From: Pseudomonas sp. R84 | GTDB taxonomy: Bacteria > Pseudomonadota > Gammaproteobacteria > Pseudomonadales > Pseudomonadaceae | DNA length: 64,000 nt | Assembly: GCF_009834515.1 (NCBI RefSeq) | Contig: NZ_CP019426.1 | Location: forward strand, 2,903,501-2,967,500 | Direction: 5' to 3' | Shown here: piece after piece, positions 18,197 to 26,453 of the stretch | How the letters are laid out: each line of letters begins with the position of its first letter | Position numbering within the stretch: the first letter of the stretch is position 1 | Notes under the pieces: generated by a model | What the model saw: only the letters and a program-made list of their open reading frames with translations | Databases searched by the model: none | What the model was told of the DNA's origin: nothing | Translations under genes and position numbers: made by a program

Positions 18197-19243
18197 ATGC
18201 CGCATACCCTCGATATCACCGCATTACCGACGCTGGACCTGTCGCAGTTCGAAGGCACAGCTCAGCAGCGCTACGAATTTCTCGAAAACCTGCGCCACGC
18301 CGCCCGCGACGTCGGCTTCTTTTACCTGACCGGCCACGGTATCGACAGCGACTTGCTCAAGCAGGTGCAGGCCCACGCCCGGCAATTCTTCGCCTTGCCC
18401 GACAGTGAGAAAACCGCCGTCGGCATGATCAACTCACCGCACTTTCGCGGGTACAACCGTGCCGCCTCGGAGATCACCCGTGGCCAGCCTGATCTGCGTG
18501 AACAGTTCGATCTGGGCGCCGAGCGCGAGGCGCTGCCATTGACGGCGGACAGCCCGTTCTGGGCGCGGCTGCAAGGCCCCAACCAATGGCCGGCGGCACT
18601 GCCGGAACTGAAACCTTTGCTGCTGGAATGGCAAGAGGCGATGACGCGGATGTCGTTGCGCCTGCTGCGTGCGTTCGCTCAGGCACTGTCGCTGCGGGCC
18701 GACGCGTTTGATCAGCTCTACGGCGACAAACCCAACGAACACATCAAGTTGATGCGCTATCCCGGCCAGTCCAGCGAGTCGAGCCACCAGGGTGTCGGCG
18801 CGCACAAGGACTCCGGTTTCCTCAGCTTCCTCCTGCAAGACCAGCAGGCCGGTCTGCAGGTCGAGATCGAAGAGGGGCGCTGGATCGACGCGTTGCCGCG
18901 TGAGAACACCCTGGTGGTGAACATCGGCGAACTGCTCGAACTGGCCAGCAACGGTTATCTGCGGGCCACGGTGCATCGCGTGGTTTCGCCACCGGCGGGT
19001 AGCGAACGCCTGTCGGTCGCGTTCTTCCTCGGTGCGCAACTGGATGCCGTGGTGCCGCTGTATCCGCTGCCCACCGCACTGTTGCGCGAGGCGCGCGGGC
19101 CGGCGAGTGATCCGCTCAATCCGCTGTTTCGCGATGTTGGCTGGAACTACCTCAAGGGGCGTCTGCGCTCGCATCCGGATGTCGCGCAGCGCTTCTACGC
19201 CGATGCGTTGCTGCCGCCACCGCCCGTTCGTAAATCCGCCTGA
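18197..19243 (+). CDS. Fe(II)/2-oxoglutarate-type dioxygenase (isopenicillin N synthase family)
   Basis: This 348-residue cytosolic oxygenase has the full iron triad His203, Asp205 (GAHKDSG) and His260 (ATVHRVV), and the RxS co-substrate motif Arg271-Ser273. Its N-terminal DIOX_N region is complete (residues 10-115). Relatives are sometimes annotated 2-oxobutyrate oxidase. It starts a co-directional run with two ABC transporters, so it probably oxidises an imported compound, perhaps one containing sulfur. Substrate is inferred only loosely. Confidence 0.82.
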   Translation: MPHTLDITALPTLDLSQFEGTAQQRYEFLENLRHAARDVGFFYLTGHGIDSDLLKQVQAHARQFFALPDSEKTAVGMINSPHFRGYNRAASEITRGQPDLREQFDLGAEREALPLTADSPFWARLQGPNQWPAALPELKPLLLEWQEAMTRMSLRLLRAFAQALSLRADAFDQLYGDKPNEHIKLMRYPGQSSESSHQGVGAHKDSGFLSFLLQDQQAGLQVEIEEGRWIDALPRENTLVVNIGELLELASNGYLRATVHRVVSPPAGSERLSVAFFLGAQLDAVVPLYPLPTALLREARGPASDPLNPLFRDVGWNYLKGRLRSHPDVAQRFYADALLPPPPVRKSA

Positions 19244-19270
19244 CTCATCACTCGCTCAAGGACTCCGCAC

Positions 19271-20080
19271 ATGATCAAGAAAGCAGGTTTGACCCTGGCC
19301 GTGCTCGGCGCACTAGTGACGTCGTTCGGTGCGCAGGCGCTGGAGCCGTTGCGCGTGGCCGCCGACCCGGTGCCCCACGCGCAGATTCTGGCGTACATCC
19401 AGAAAATCGATCCGCAGCTGAATCTCAAAGTCATCGAGATCCCCAACGGGGTGAACTCCAATGAGCTGTTGGTGCACGGTGATGTCGACGCCAATTACTT
19501 CCAGCACCTGCCGTACCTGAAATCCCAGGAAAAGGCCCTCGGCGAGAAACTTGCGGTGGCGGCCACGGTGCATATCGAACCCTTGGGCATCTACTCGCAC
19601 CGGCACAAAAGCTTCGCCGACGTGCCGGTAAAAGGCACAGTCGCCGTGCCCAACAACGTCACCAACCTGAGCCGCGCGCTGTACCTGTTGCAGGACAACG
19701 GCCTGATCAAACTCAAATCCGGTTTCAATGACCCGGCGGCCGATCAGGCAACGCCCAAGGACATCGCCGAGAACCCGAAACAGCTGAAGATTCTCGAAAT
19801 CGAATCACCGCAGATTCCGCGCTCGCTGGACGACGTCGATCTGGCCGTGATCAACGGCAACTACGCGCTCGACGCAGGCTTGGTGCCAGCCAAGGATGCC
19901 TTGGGCCTGGAGAAAGCCGAGCACAATCCTTACGCCAATATTCTGGTGACCACGCCGAAGCTGGAGCACGACCCGCGTATCGCGCAACTGGCCAAGGACC
20001 TGACTTCGCCAGAAGTCGCCAAATACATCACCGACAACTTTGCCGGTTCAGTGATTCCGGTGGCGGGCAGCAAGCCATGA
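19271..20080 (+). CDS. MetQ/NLPA-type periplasmic substrate-binding protein
   Basis: A 269-residue binding protein of the NLPA family ([27 protein letters not shown]). Typical MetQ is a lipoprotein, but here the signal peptide ends AQA/LEP without a lipobox cysteine, so it should be soluble in the periplasm. Its stop overlaps the ATPase start (ATGA). It delivers methionine or a related ligand to the adjacent ABC components; the true ligand is unknown. Confidence 0.87.
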   Translation: MIKKAGLTLAVLGALVTSFGAQALEPLRVAADPVPHAQILAYIQKIDPQLNLKVIEIPNGVNSNELLVHGDVDANYFQHLPYLKSQEKALGEKLAVAATVHIEPLGIYSHRHKSFADVPVKGTVAVPNNVTNLSRALYLLQDNGLIKLKSGFNDPAADQATPKDIAENPKQLKILEIESPQIPRSLDDVDLAVINGNYALDAGLVPAKDALGLEKAEHNPYANILVTTPKLEHDPRIAQLAKDLTSPEVAKYITDNFAGSVIPVAGSKP

Positions 20081-20877
20081 TCGCCGTCGAGCAGTTGAGC
20101 AAGACGTATCCTTCGGCCGCGCAACCGGCACTCGATCAGGTCTCGCTGAGCATTCCCGACGGTGCGGTCTTCGGGATTCTCGGGCGTAGCGGGGCGGGCA
20201 AGTCGACGCTGCTGCGCTGTCTCAATCTGCTCGAACGTCCGGACAGCGGCCGGATTCTGATTGACGGTGTGGATCTGCTGACGCTGTCCGACAGTGACCT
20301 GCGCAAACAACGCCAGCGCATCGGCATGATCTTCCAGGGCTTCAACCTGCTGCATTCGCGCACGGTGTTCGACAACATCGCGGTGCCGCTGGAGATTGCC
20401 AATATCGGCAAACCGTGGCGCCATGTGCGGGTTCGCGAATTACTGGAACTGGTCGGTTTAAGTGACAAGGCGCAGGCCTTCCCGTCGCAATTGTCCGGCG
20501 GCCAGAAACAGCGCGTCGGCATTGCCCGCGCCCTCGCCGCAGAGCCGGCGTACCTGCTCTCGGACGAGGCCACCAGTGCGCTCGACCCAGAGACCACCGA
20601 ATCGATCCTGCAATTGCTTCGCGACATCAATCGGCAATTGGGCGTGACCATCGTGTTGATCACCCATGAACTGGAGGTGGTCAAGTCGATCTGCGATCAC
20701 GCTGCGTTCATGGCCAACGGACGTCTGGTCGAAGCCGGCCCGGTGCCAAGGCTGCTGGCCGATGCGCAATCGCAACTGGGCGCTTCGCTGCGGCCGACCT
20801 GCGGCTTGCCACTGGGTCACGCTGAGCCGGGCCTGAGTTTTCTTAAACAATACGGCGTACGGGCGGCGCACTCATGA
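20077..20877 (+). CDS. MetN-like ABC transporter ATP-binding protein (no NIL domain)
   Basis: This 266-residue ATPase has Walker [10 protein letters not shown], signature [15 protein letters not shown], Walker B YLLSDEAT and the switch histidine in LITHELEV. Classical MetN is about 340 residues because of a C-terminal regulatory NIL domain. Here only a short tail follows the nucleotide-binding domain, so methionine feedback is probably absent. ATGA overlaps link it to genes on both sides. Confidence 0.88.
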   Translation: MIAVEQLSKTYPSAAQPALDQVSLSIPDGAVFGILGRSGAGKSTLLRCLNLLERPDSGRILIDGVDLLTLSDSDLRKQRQRIGMIFQGFNLLHSRTVFDNIAVPLEIANIGKPWRHVRVRELLELVGLSDKAQAFPSQLSGGQKQRVGIARALAAEPAYLLSDEATSALDPETTESILQLLRDINRQLGVTIVLITHELEVVKSICDHAAFMANGRLVEAGPVPRLLADAQSQLGASLRPTCGLPLGHAEPGLSFLKQYGVRAAHS

Positions 20878-21545
20878 ACCGCACGGTCAATTGGGATGAA
20901 ATCCTGCAACTGGTGTTCAACGCCACCGGTGAAACCCTGTACATGGTCTTGCTCGCGGGGCTGTTCACGCTGCTGATCGGCTTACCGCTGGGCGTGTTGC
21001 TGTTCATCAGTCGTCGCGACGGGCTGTTGCCGTTGCCACGCTTGAATGCCGCGCTGGGTAGTATGGTCAACCTCGGCCGTTCACTGCCATTCGTGGTGAT
21101 GCTGATCGCCCTGATTCCGCTGACGCGGTTGCTGGTCGGAACAACACTAGGCAGCACCGCCGCTGTGGTGCCGATCACCATCGGCGCGTTTCCGTTCTTC
21201 GCCCGCATCGTCGAAAACGCGCTGGACGAAGTCGACAAGGGCCGCATCGAAGCGATTCTCGCCATGGGCGGCGACATCGGCCATGTGATTTTCAAAGTGT
21301 TGTTGCCCGAAGCGCTGCCGGCATTGCTGGCCGGGATCACCTTGACGCTGGTGATGCTGATCGGTTTTTCCTCGATGGCCGGGGTGATCGGTGGCGGCGG
21401 GCTCGGTGATCTGGCGATCCGTTACGGCTATCAGCGGTTCAACAATGAAGTGATGGTGGCCACGGTGGTGGTGTTGGTGATCCTCGTCCAAGGCGTGCAA
21501 AGCCTGGGTGATCGATTGGTTCGTTCGCTGGCGCATCGCCGCTAA
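20874..21545 (+). CDS. MetI-like ABC transporter permease
   Basis: This 223-residue membrane protein has about five hydrophobic helices and the coupling motif [19 protein letters not shown] typical of binding-protein-dependent permeases. [20 protein letters not shown] resembles MetI. It overlaps the ATPase gene by 4 nt and completes a three-component importer. Confidence 0.88.
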   Translation: MNRTVNWDEILQLVFNATGETLYMVLLAGLFTLLIGLPLGVLLFISRRDGLLPLPRLNAALGSMVNLGRSLPFVVMLIALIPLTRLLVGTTLGSTAAVVPITIGAFPFFARIVENALDEVDKGRIEAILAMGGDIGHVIFKVLLPEALPALLAGITLTLVMLIGFSSMAGVIGGGGLGDLAIRYGYQRFNNEVMVATVVVLVILVQGVQSLGDRLVRSLAHRR

Positions 21546-21553
21546 GGATTTGT

Positions 21554-23110
21554 ATGAGTGTGCCGGTCGCTGTAGTTCGCGAGCCACTGATTCGTGTGCG
21601 TGAGTTGAGCAAAATATTTGGCGCGAGCCGGGCGCTGGATGCCGTCAGCCTGGACATCTATCCCGCCGAAGTAGTGGCGCTGCTCGGTGCCAATGGCGCG
21701 GGCAAGTCGACCCTGGTGAAGATCCTCGCGGGCAGCCAGACTGCCGACGCTGGCGAGATCTGGCTGGAAGGCGCGCCACGGCATTTCAGCTCGCCGCTGT
21801 CGGCGCGGCGCTTCGGCATTGTCGCGGTGCATCAACAGATCAACGAGGGCATTGCACCCGGTTTGAGCGTCGCGGAAAACCTCCTGCTCGATGAACTGTG
21901 CAAGCCAGACGCGGACTTCTGGCTCAATCGCAAACGCCTGCTGGAACGCGCCGCGAGCATCGCCGCCGGGCTGGGTTTGACCTTGCCGCTGGAGCAACCG
22001 ATCGAGCATCTCGGTCAGGCCGAACGGCAATTGGTGGTGCTTGCTCGGGCCTTGGCCTTGCAGCCGCGTCTGCTGATTCTCGATGAGCCGACGGCAGCGC
22101 TCTCCGACACCGAGGCGCAGCGCCTGTTTGGTTTGATCGACACCTTGCGCAGTCGCGGCGTGGCGATTCTGTACATCTCCCATCGACTCTCCGACCTGCA
22201 ACGCGTGGCGGATCGCGCCATCGTTCTGCGTGATGGTCAGTTCGCGGGTGAGTTCACCGCTCGGCAATTGCCGGAAGCGGTGAGCGCCATGCTCGGGCAG
22301 GCGCTGGCCGAGCATGTTTATCAGCCGTGCGTGGCCGGGCGCGAGGTGTTGAAACTCAACGCCATGCAAATTCTGCCGCGCTCCGCCGCGTTCGACCTGA
22401 CACTGCACGAAAACGAAGTGGTGGTGCTCACTGGGCTGTTGGGCGCCGGTAAAAGTGAAATCGCCGAGGTGCTGTTCGGCCTGCGTAAAGCGACCTCGGG
22501 CCGCGTGCAACTGGATAACGCTGACTGGCGTGCGGACTCACCGCGCCAGGCCATTCAAAGCGGGGTGTTCTTTGCTGCCGAAGACCGCGCCAGTCAGTCG
22601 ATGGTGGCGGATTTTTCCCTGCGCCGGACGTTGACCTTGCCGTTTCTGGAGCGCTTCACACGTGGCGGTTTTATCCGCAACCGCGCCGAGGCCGCAGCGG
22701 TCGAGGCACAAGTGGCAGCGCTGGGGATCAAGACTGCCGGCATCGATGTGCCGATGAGCGCGTTGTCGGGCGGCAATCAACAGAAAGTCGTGCTCGGCCG
22801 CTGGCTGCTCGGCAATGGGCGAGTATTGATCCTTGATGAACCTTTTCAAGGCGTCGACGTGCGCGCCCGCCGCGACATCGGCCAACTGCTGCGCGACAGC
22901 GCCGAGGGGCGCGCGACTTTAGTGATTTGCGCCGACGTCGATGAAGCCCTGGAAATTGCCGACCGCATTCTGCTGGTACGCGATCACGCCGTGGTCGCCG
23001 AGTACCCGCGTGCCGGCCTCGATCGTGCTGATCTGGTCGCTGCACTGGCCGGCAGCGACGTGACCGAACATTCCCCTCAAGCCACGCCAAGGAGCAGAGC
23101 GAGTGCCTGA
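21554..23110 (+). CDS. Sugar-type (RbsA/MglA-like) ABC transporter ATPase, tandem domains
   Basis: This 518-residue protein holds two ATPase halves. The first has Walker A GANGAGKST and LILDEPTAAL. The second has the degenerate Walker A GLLGAGKSE, the signature LSGGNQQKVVLGRWL and LILDEPFQGVD, as in RbsA/MglA. It starts 8 nt after the MetI-like gene, so two unrelated ABC systems share a transcript. Substrates of this CUT2 class include pentoses, autoinducer-2 and other small polar molecules. Confidence 0.9.
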   Translation: MSVPVAVVREPLIRVRELSKIFGASRALDAVSLDIYPAEVVALLGANGAGKSTLVKILAGSQTADAGEIWLEGAPRHFSSPLSARRFGIVAVHQQINEGIAPGLSVAENLLLDELCKPDADFWLNRKRLLERAASIAAGLGLTLPLEQPIEHLGQAERQLVVLARALALQPRLLILDEPTAALSDTEAQRLFGLIDTLRSRGVAILYISHRLSDLQRVADRAIVLRDGQFAGEFTARQLPEAVSAMLGQALAEHVYQPCVAGREVLKLNAMQILPRSAAFDLTLHENEVVVLTGLLGAGKSEIAEVLFGLRKATSGRVQLDNADWRADSPRQAIQSGVFFAAEDRASQSMVADFSLRRTLTLPFLERFTRGGFIRNRAEAAAVEAQVAALGIKTAGIDVPMSALSGGNQQKVVLGRWLLGNGRVLILDEPFQGVDVRARRDIGQLLRDSAEGRATLVICADVDEALEIADRILLVRDHAVVAEYPRAGLDRADLVAALAGSDVTEHSPQATPRSRASA

Positions 23111-24128
23111 TTCAAGTTTACTGTTATCGACCGAGCCGGCACGCGCCGAACGTCTGCTGCACGGGTTGATCCGTTACGGCCTGTTATGGCTGCTGGCGCT
23201 GATCGTGGTGTTTTTCAGTGTGGCCGAGCCGGCATTCCTGCGCGTCGGCAATCTGTTCAGCATCCTGCAATCGGTGTCGATTGTCGCGCTGCTGGCGCTC
23301 GGCGTGACGCTGACCATGGCGGTCGGCGGTCTCGATCTGTCGATTGGCGCGGTGGCGGCGATGAGCCTGATGATCGCCAGTTACGTGATGGTCGTGCTCG
23401 GCTGGGGCGCGGTGCCGGCGGTGTTGATCAGTCTGGCCGGTGGGGCGCTGGTCGGTCTGCTCAACGGCTGGCTGATCGTCAAACTGCGGGTGCCGGACAT
23501 TCTCGCGACGCTGGGCAGCATGTTTCTGGTGATTGGCGTGCAACTGATTCCCACTGGCGGACGCTCGATTGCGGTAGGCATGACGCTGCCCAGCGGTGAG
23601 GAAACCGAAGGTACGTTCAGTGCTGCGTTTCTGGCGCTGGGGCGTGGACGGTTGTGGGAGGTGGTGCCGATTCCGGTGTTGATCACGGCGGTGGTAGCAG
23701 TGGCGGTGTGGCTGTTTCTCGAACGTACGCGCATTGGTCGTTTGTTCTATGCCATCGGCGGCAACGAGCAAGCGGCGCGTCTGGCCGGTGCTCCGGTGCA
23801 GCGCTTCAAGTTGTTGGCTTACGTGCTCTCGGCGTTGCTCGCATCGCTCGGCGGGTTGTTGCTGGCAGCGCGCCTGGGTCGCGGCGATGTCAGTTCGGGC
23901 AACGGTCTGGTGCTGGATGCTCTCGGCGCGGCGCTGATCGGTTTTGCCGTGCTCGGTGCGAAGAAGCCCAATGCCTTCGGCACCCTGGTCGGGGCGCTGC
24001 TGGTGGCGGCGCTGCTCAATGGCCTGACCATGCTCAACGCGCCGTATTACGCGCAGGATTTCGTCAAGGGACTGGTGCTGGTGCTGGCCCTGATGTTCAC
24101 GTTCGGCCTCGCGCATCGGGCGCGTTGA
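23103..24128 (+). CDS. Sugar-type (RbsC-like) ABC transporter permease
   Basis: This 341-residue permease of the BPD_transp_2 family has many hydrophobic helices and the conserved LTMAVGGLDLSIGAVAAMS. I use GTG 23103, which overlaps the ATPase stop by 8 nt. It pairs with the tandem ATPase and the binding protein on either side. Confidence 0.88.
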   Translation: MPDSSLLLSTEPARAERLLHGLIRYGLLWLLALIVVFFSVAEPAFLRVGNLFSILQSVSIVALLALGVTLTMAVGGLDLSIGAVAAMSLMIASYVMVVLGWGAVPAVLISLAGGALVGLLNGWLIVKLRVPDILATLGSMFLVIGVQLIPTGGRSIAVGMTLPSGEETEGTFSAAFLALGRGRLWEVVPIPVLITAVVAVAVWLFLERTRIGRLFYAIGGNEQAARLAGAPVQRFKLLAYVLSALLASLGGLLLAARLGRGDVSSGNGLVLDALGAALIGFAVLGAKKPNAFGTLVGALLVAALLNGLTMLNAPYYAQDFVKGLVLVLALMFTFGLAHRAR

Positions 24129-24151
24129 GCCGCTTTATTCAAGGAAGTTGC

Positions 24152-25207
24152 ATGCACGGTTCAATCACACAGTTCGCCCGTCATTGCCTCGCCGGTGCGT
24201 TGCTCTCGGCAGTGGCGCTGGGCGCTCAGGCTAAAGCCTTGCCAGGTGCGCCGGCACCGTTCGACAAAGGTCAGGTACAGATCGCACTGGTGGGTTACTT
24301 GTTCTCCGGGGACTTCCCCGAGGCGTACTTGCGTGGCGTGGAAAAACAGACTGAAGCGTTGGGCGCCAACCTGCGCGTATTCGATGCCCGGCAGCAAGCG
24401 GCGAGTCAGGGCGAGATGATCGATCAGGCGGTCGATCTCGGCGTCGACGGCATCATCGTCCAGCTCGGCCTGGCCGAAACCCTGAAAGCGCCGATTGATC
24501 GGGCCATCGCCAAAGGCATCAAAGTCGTCGCTTTCGATGTCGATCTGAACACCCCGCAAGTGACTCAGGTCGAGCAGGATCACCATGCGCTGGCGCGTCT
24601 GGCACTGGATCAGGCCATCAAGGACAACGGCACAAAGTTTGATGCCGGCTACGTGTACATTAGCGGCTTTACGCCGATGGAGCGCCGCGATGAAATCTGG
24701 AGTCAGGTGAAGAAAGCCAATCCGGGGATCGTCGAGAAGGCACGCTTTGGCACGCTGAATCCGCCGATTGCCAACTCGGTGGCGGATCAGGCCAGCGCCG
24801 TGCTTCGAGCCAATCCAGGCATCAGCGTGATCTTCGCACCGTTCGATGAGTTCGCCAAAGGTGCGAAAATCGCCGTCGATGAGGCTGGGCTGACCAGCAA
24901 GGTGAAGATCTACAGCGCCGATATTTCCACCGCCGATATTCAGATCATGAAAGAACCGGACAGTGCCTGGGCGGCGACGGCGGCGGTCAATCCGCAAGTC
25001 GCCGGGGCGATCAGCGTGCGCAGTCTGGCGATGTTGATTGCCGGGGAAAACCCGGGGCATCAGGTGCTGGTACCGCCGACGTTAATTACCCGCCAGCAGT
25101 TGCTGGATCTGGATGTGAAAAACGTTCGAGATCTGGCGCAGAAGCTCCCCAGCTTTGGTGATTCCGCGAATGTCGCACGGGCGGCGTGGATCCCGGTGGT
25201 CAACTAG
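24152..25207 (+). CDS. Periplasmic sugar-type substrate-binding protein (Peripla_BP_4)
   Basis: This 351-residue protein has a cleavable signal peptide ending AQA/KALPG and a ribose-binding-type fold (QIALVGYLFSGDFPEAYLRG; DGIIVQLGLAETLKAPIDRA; VVAFDVDLNTP). GGAAG lies upstream of ATG 24152. It completes the CUT2-like importer. The ligand pocket cannot be read from sequence. Confidence 0.88.
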   Translation: MHGSITQFARHCLAGALLSAVALGAQAKALPGAPAPFDKGQVQIALVGYLFSGDFPEAYLRGVEKQTEALGANLRVFDARQQAASQGEMIDQAVDLGVDGIIVQLGLAETLKAPIDRAIAKGIKVVAFDVDLNTPQVTQVEQDHHALARLALDQAIKDNGTKFDAGYVYISGFTPMERRDEIWSQVKKANPGIVEKARFGTLNPPIANSVADQASAVLRANPGISVIFAPFDEFAKGAKIAVDEAGLTSKVKIYSADISTADIQIMKEPDSAWAATAAVNPQVAGAISVRSLAMLIAGENPGHQVLVPPTLITRQQLLDLDVKNVRDLAQKLPSFGDSANVARAAWIPVVN

Positions 25208-25229
25208 ATCCTCCTACCGACAACGATCC

Positions 25230-25323
25230 CCTGTAGGAGTGAGCCTGCTCGCGATGGCGTCAGGTCTGTCGACATCTTTGGCGCTTGACCCAGCGCTATC
25301 GCGAGCAGGCTCACTCCTACAGG
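25230..25323. repeat. REP palindrome
   Basis: CCTGTAGGAGTGAGCCTGCT at the start is mirrored exactly at the end, with a divergent loop. It belongs to the same family as the copies at 16.6 and 26.0 kb and sits between the binding protein and the molybdoenzyme gene. Confidence 0.9.
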
Positions 25324-25355
25324 GAATTGGGGGCACCCTTGAAAATGGAGTGACT

Positions 25356-26021
25356 ATGCACAACAAAGCTGACCGCTTACGCAAAAGCCGTTCCCCGAAA
25401 ACCGATACGGCGCTCGGTAAACGACTACCCCCAGGCCAGGTGCTGACGGAGCGTTTTCCAATTCTCCACGAAGGCGAAATACCGGATTACGACCTCGCCA
25501 ACTGGTCGCTGCGCCTGTTCGGCACACTCGCACGGCCAATCGAATTACGTTACGCCGATCTGCAGACGCTGCCGCAACGGCAACTGCGCTGCGACATCCA
25601 TTGCGTGACGCGCTGGTCGAAGTTCGACACCGAGTGGAGCGGGGTGCATCTGCAGGACCTGTTGCAGGCATTTGATATCCAGCCAACATCGGATTTTGTC
25701 ATGGCCCATGCCGACCACGATTACCAGACCAACTTGCGACTCGACGATCTGTTGCATCCGGGCAGTCTGCTGGCCACCCATTACGCCGGCCAACCGCTGA
25801 CCGCACAACATGGCTGGCCACTGCGGCTGGTGGTGGCGGGGCGGTATTTCTGGAAGAGCGCGAAGTGGCTGCGCGGGCTTGAATTCGTCGAGCAGGAACA
25901 ACCGGGGTTCTGGGAGCAGAATGGCTTTCATCTGCACGCCGATCCGTTTGCCGAACAGCGTTTCAGTGGGGATGAACTGGATATTGCCGAGAATGCCTGG
26001 CTGGAAAAAGAGTTCGACTAA
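25356..26021 (+). CDS. Cytosolic sulfite oxidase-like molybdopterin protein
   Basis: This 221-residue protein has the oxidoreductase molybdopterin fold. The likely Mo-ligand cysteine lies in DIHCVTRWSKFD, and HYAGQPLTAQHGWPLRL and WKSAKWLRGLEF are typical of the YedY/sulfite oxidase superfamily. There is no Tat or Sec signal, unlike MsrP, so it should act in the cytosol. Its place after two importers and an oxygenase suggests sulfur or other oxyanion chemistry, which is inference. Confidence 0.8.
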   Translation: MHNKADRLRKSRSPKTDTALGKRLPPGQVLTERFPILHEGEIPDYDLANWSLRLFGTLARPIELRYADLQTLPQRQLRCDIHCVTRWSKFDTEWSGVHLQDLLQAFDIQPTSDFVMAHADHDYQTNLRLDDLLHPGSLLATHYAGQPLTAQHGWPLRLVVAGRYFWKSAKWLRGLEFVEQEQPGFWEQNGFHLHADPFAEQRFSGDELDIAENAWLEKEFD

Positions 26022-26044
26022 GTAGTGCCCGACGCAGATCAAAA

Positions 26045-26136
26045 CTGTAGGAGTGAGCCTGCTCGCGATAGCGGTTTTAAATTCAACGGTGATGTCGACA
26101 GATGTACCGCTATCGCGAGCAGGCTCACTCCTACAG
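26045..26136. repeat. REP palindrome
   Basis: CTGTAGGAGTGAGCCTGCTC is mirrored at 26117-26136 around a variable loop. It is close in sequence to the copy at 16633-16722, including the GCGATAGCGGT inner arm. Confidence 0.9.
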
Positions 26137-26453
26137 GGGGACTGCATTTCAATATAAAAAATTGGTGTTGGTTGGTTCAGGTGTTGGCTCAGCAACACTT
26201 CTGTTGAACTAAGAACAACTTTTTAGAGCGATCTAACCTAAGCGTTATTGGTTCTTTTGCGATCGACGGCAGCTCGTCTAGCATCGGCTTTCAAGGGGAA
26301 ACGTCTCACGCTGGGGAAACTGCAACTCACCGTAAAAAAGCCTTCACTGCCTTCCAGAAATCCAAAACTACAGCAGACATTTCCGCGCATTGCTTGCCGA
26401 ACTTTTATTGTCGGCAACGGCCGGGTATTAACTGCGATTCAAGGAGCTGTTAT
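26137..26453 (+). other. Upstream region of the TonB receptor gene
   Basis: About 317 nt without a supported gene separate the REP from the receptor. The region is AT-richer than its surroundings and must contain the receptor promoter. I could not assign -35/-10 boxes or a known operator with confidence. Confidence 0.4.

Noticed and set aside
23654..24151. N-terminal extension of the sugar-binding protein frame through the permease gene
   Set aside because: The signal peptide and ribosome binding site place the real start at 24152; the extension is out of frame with the permease it overlaps.
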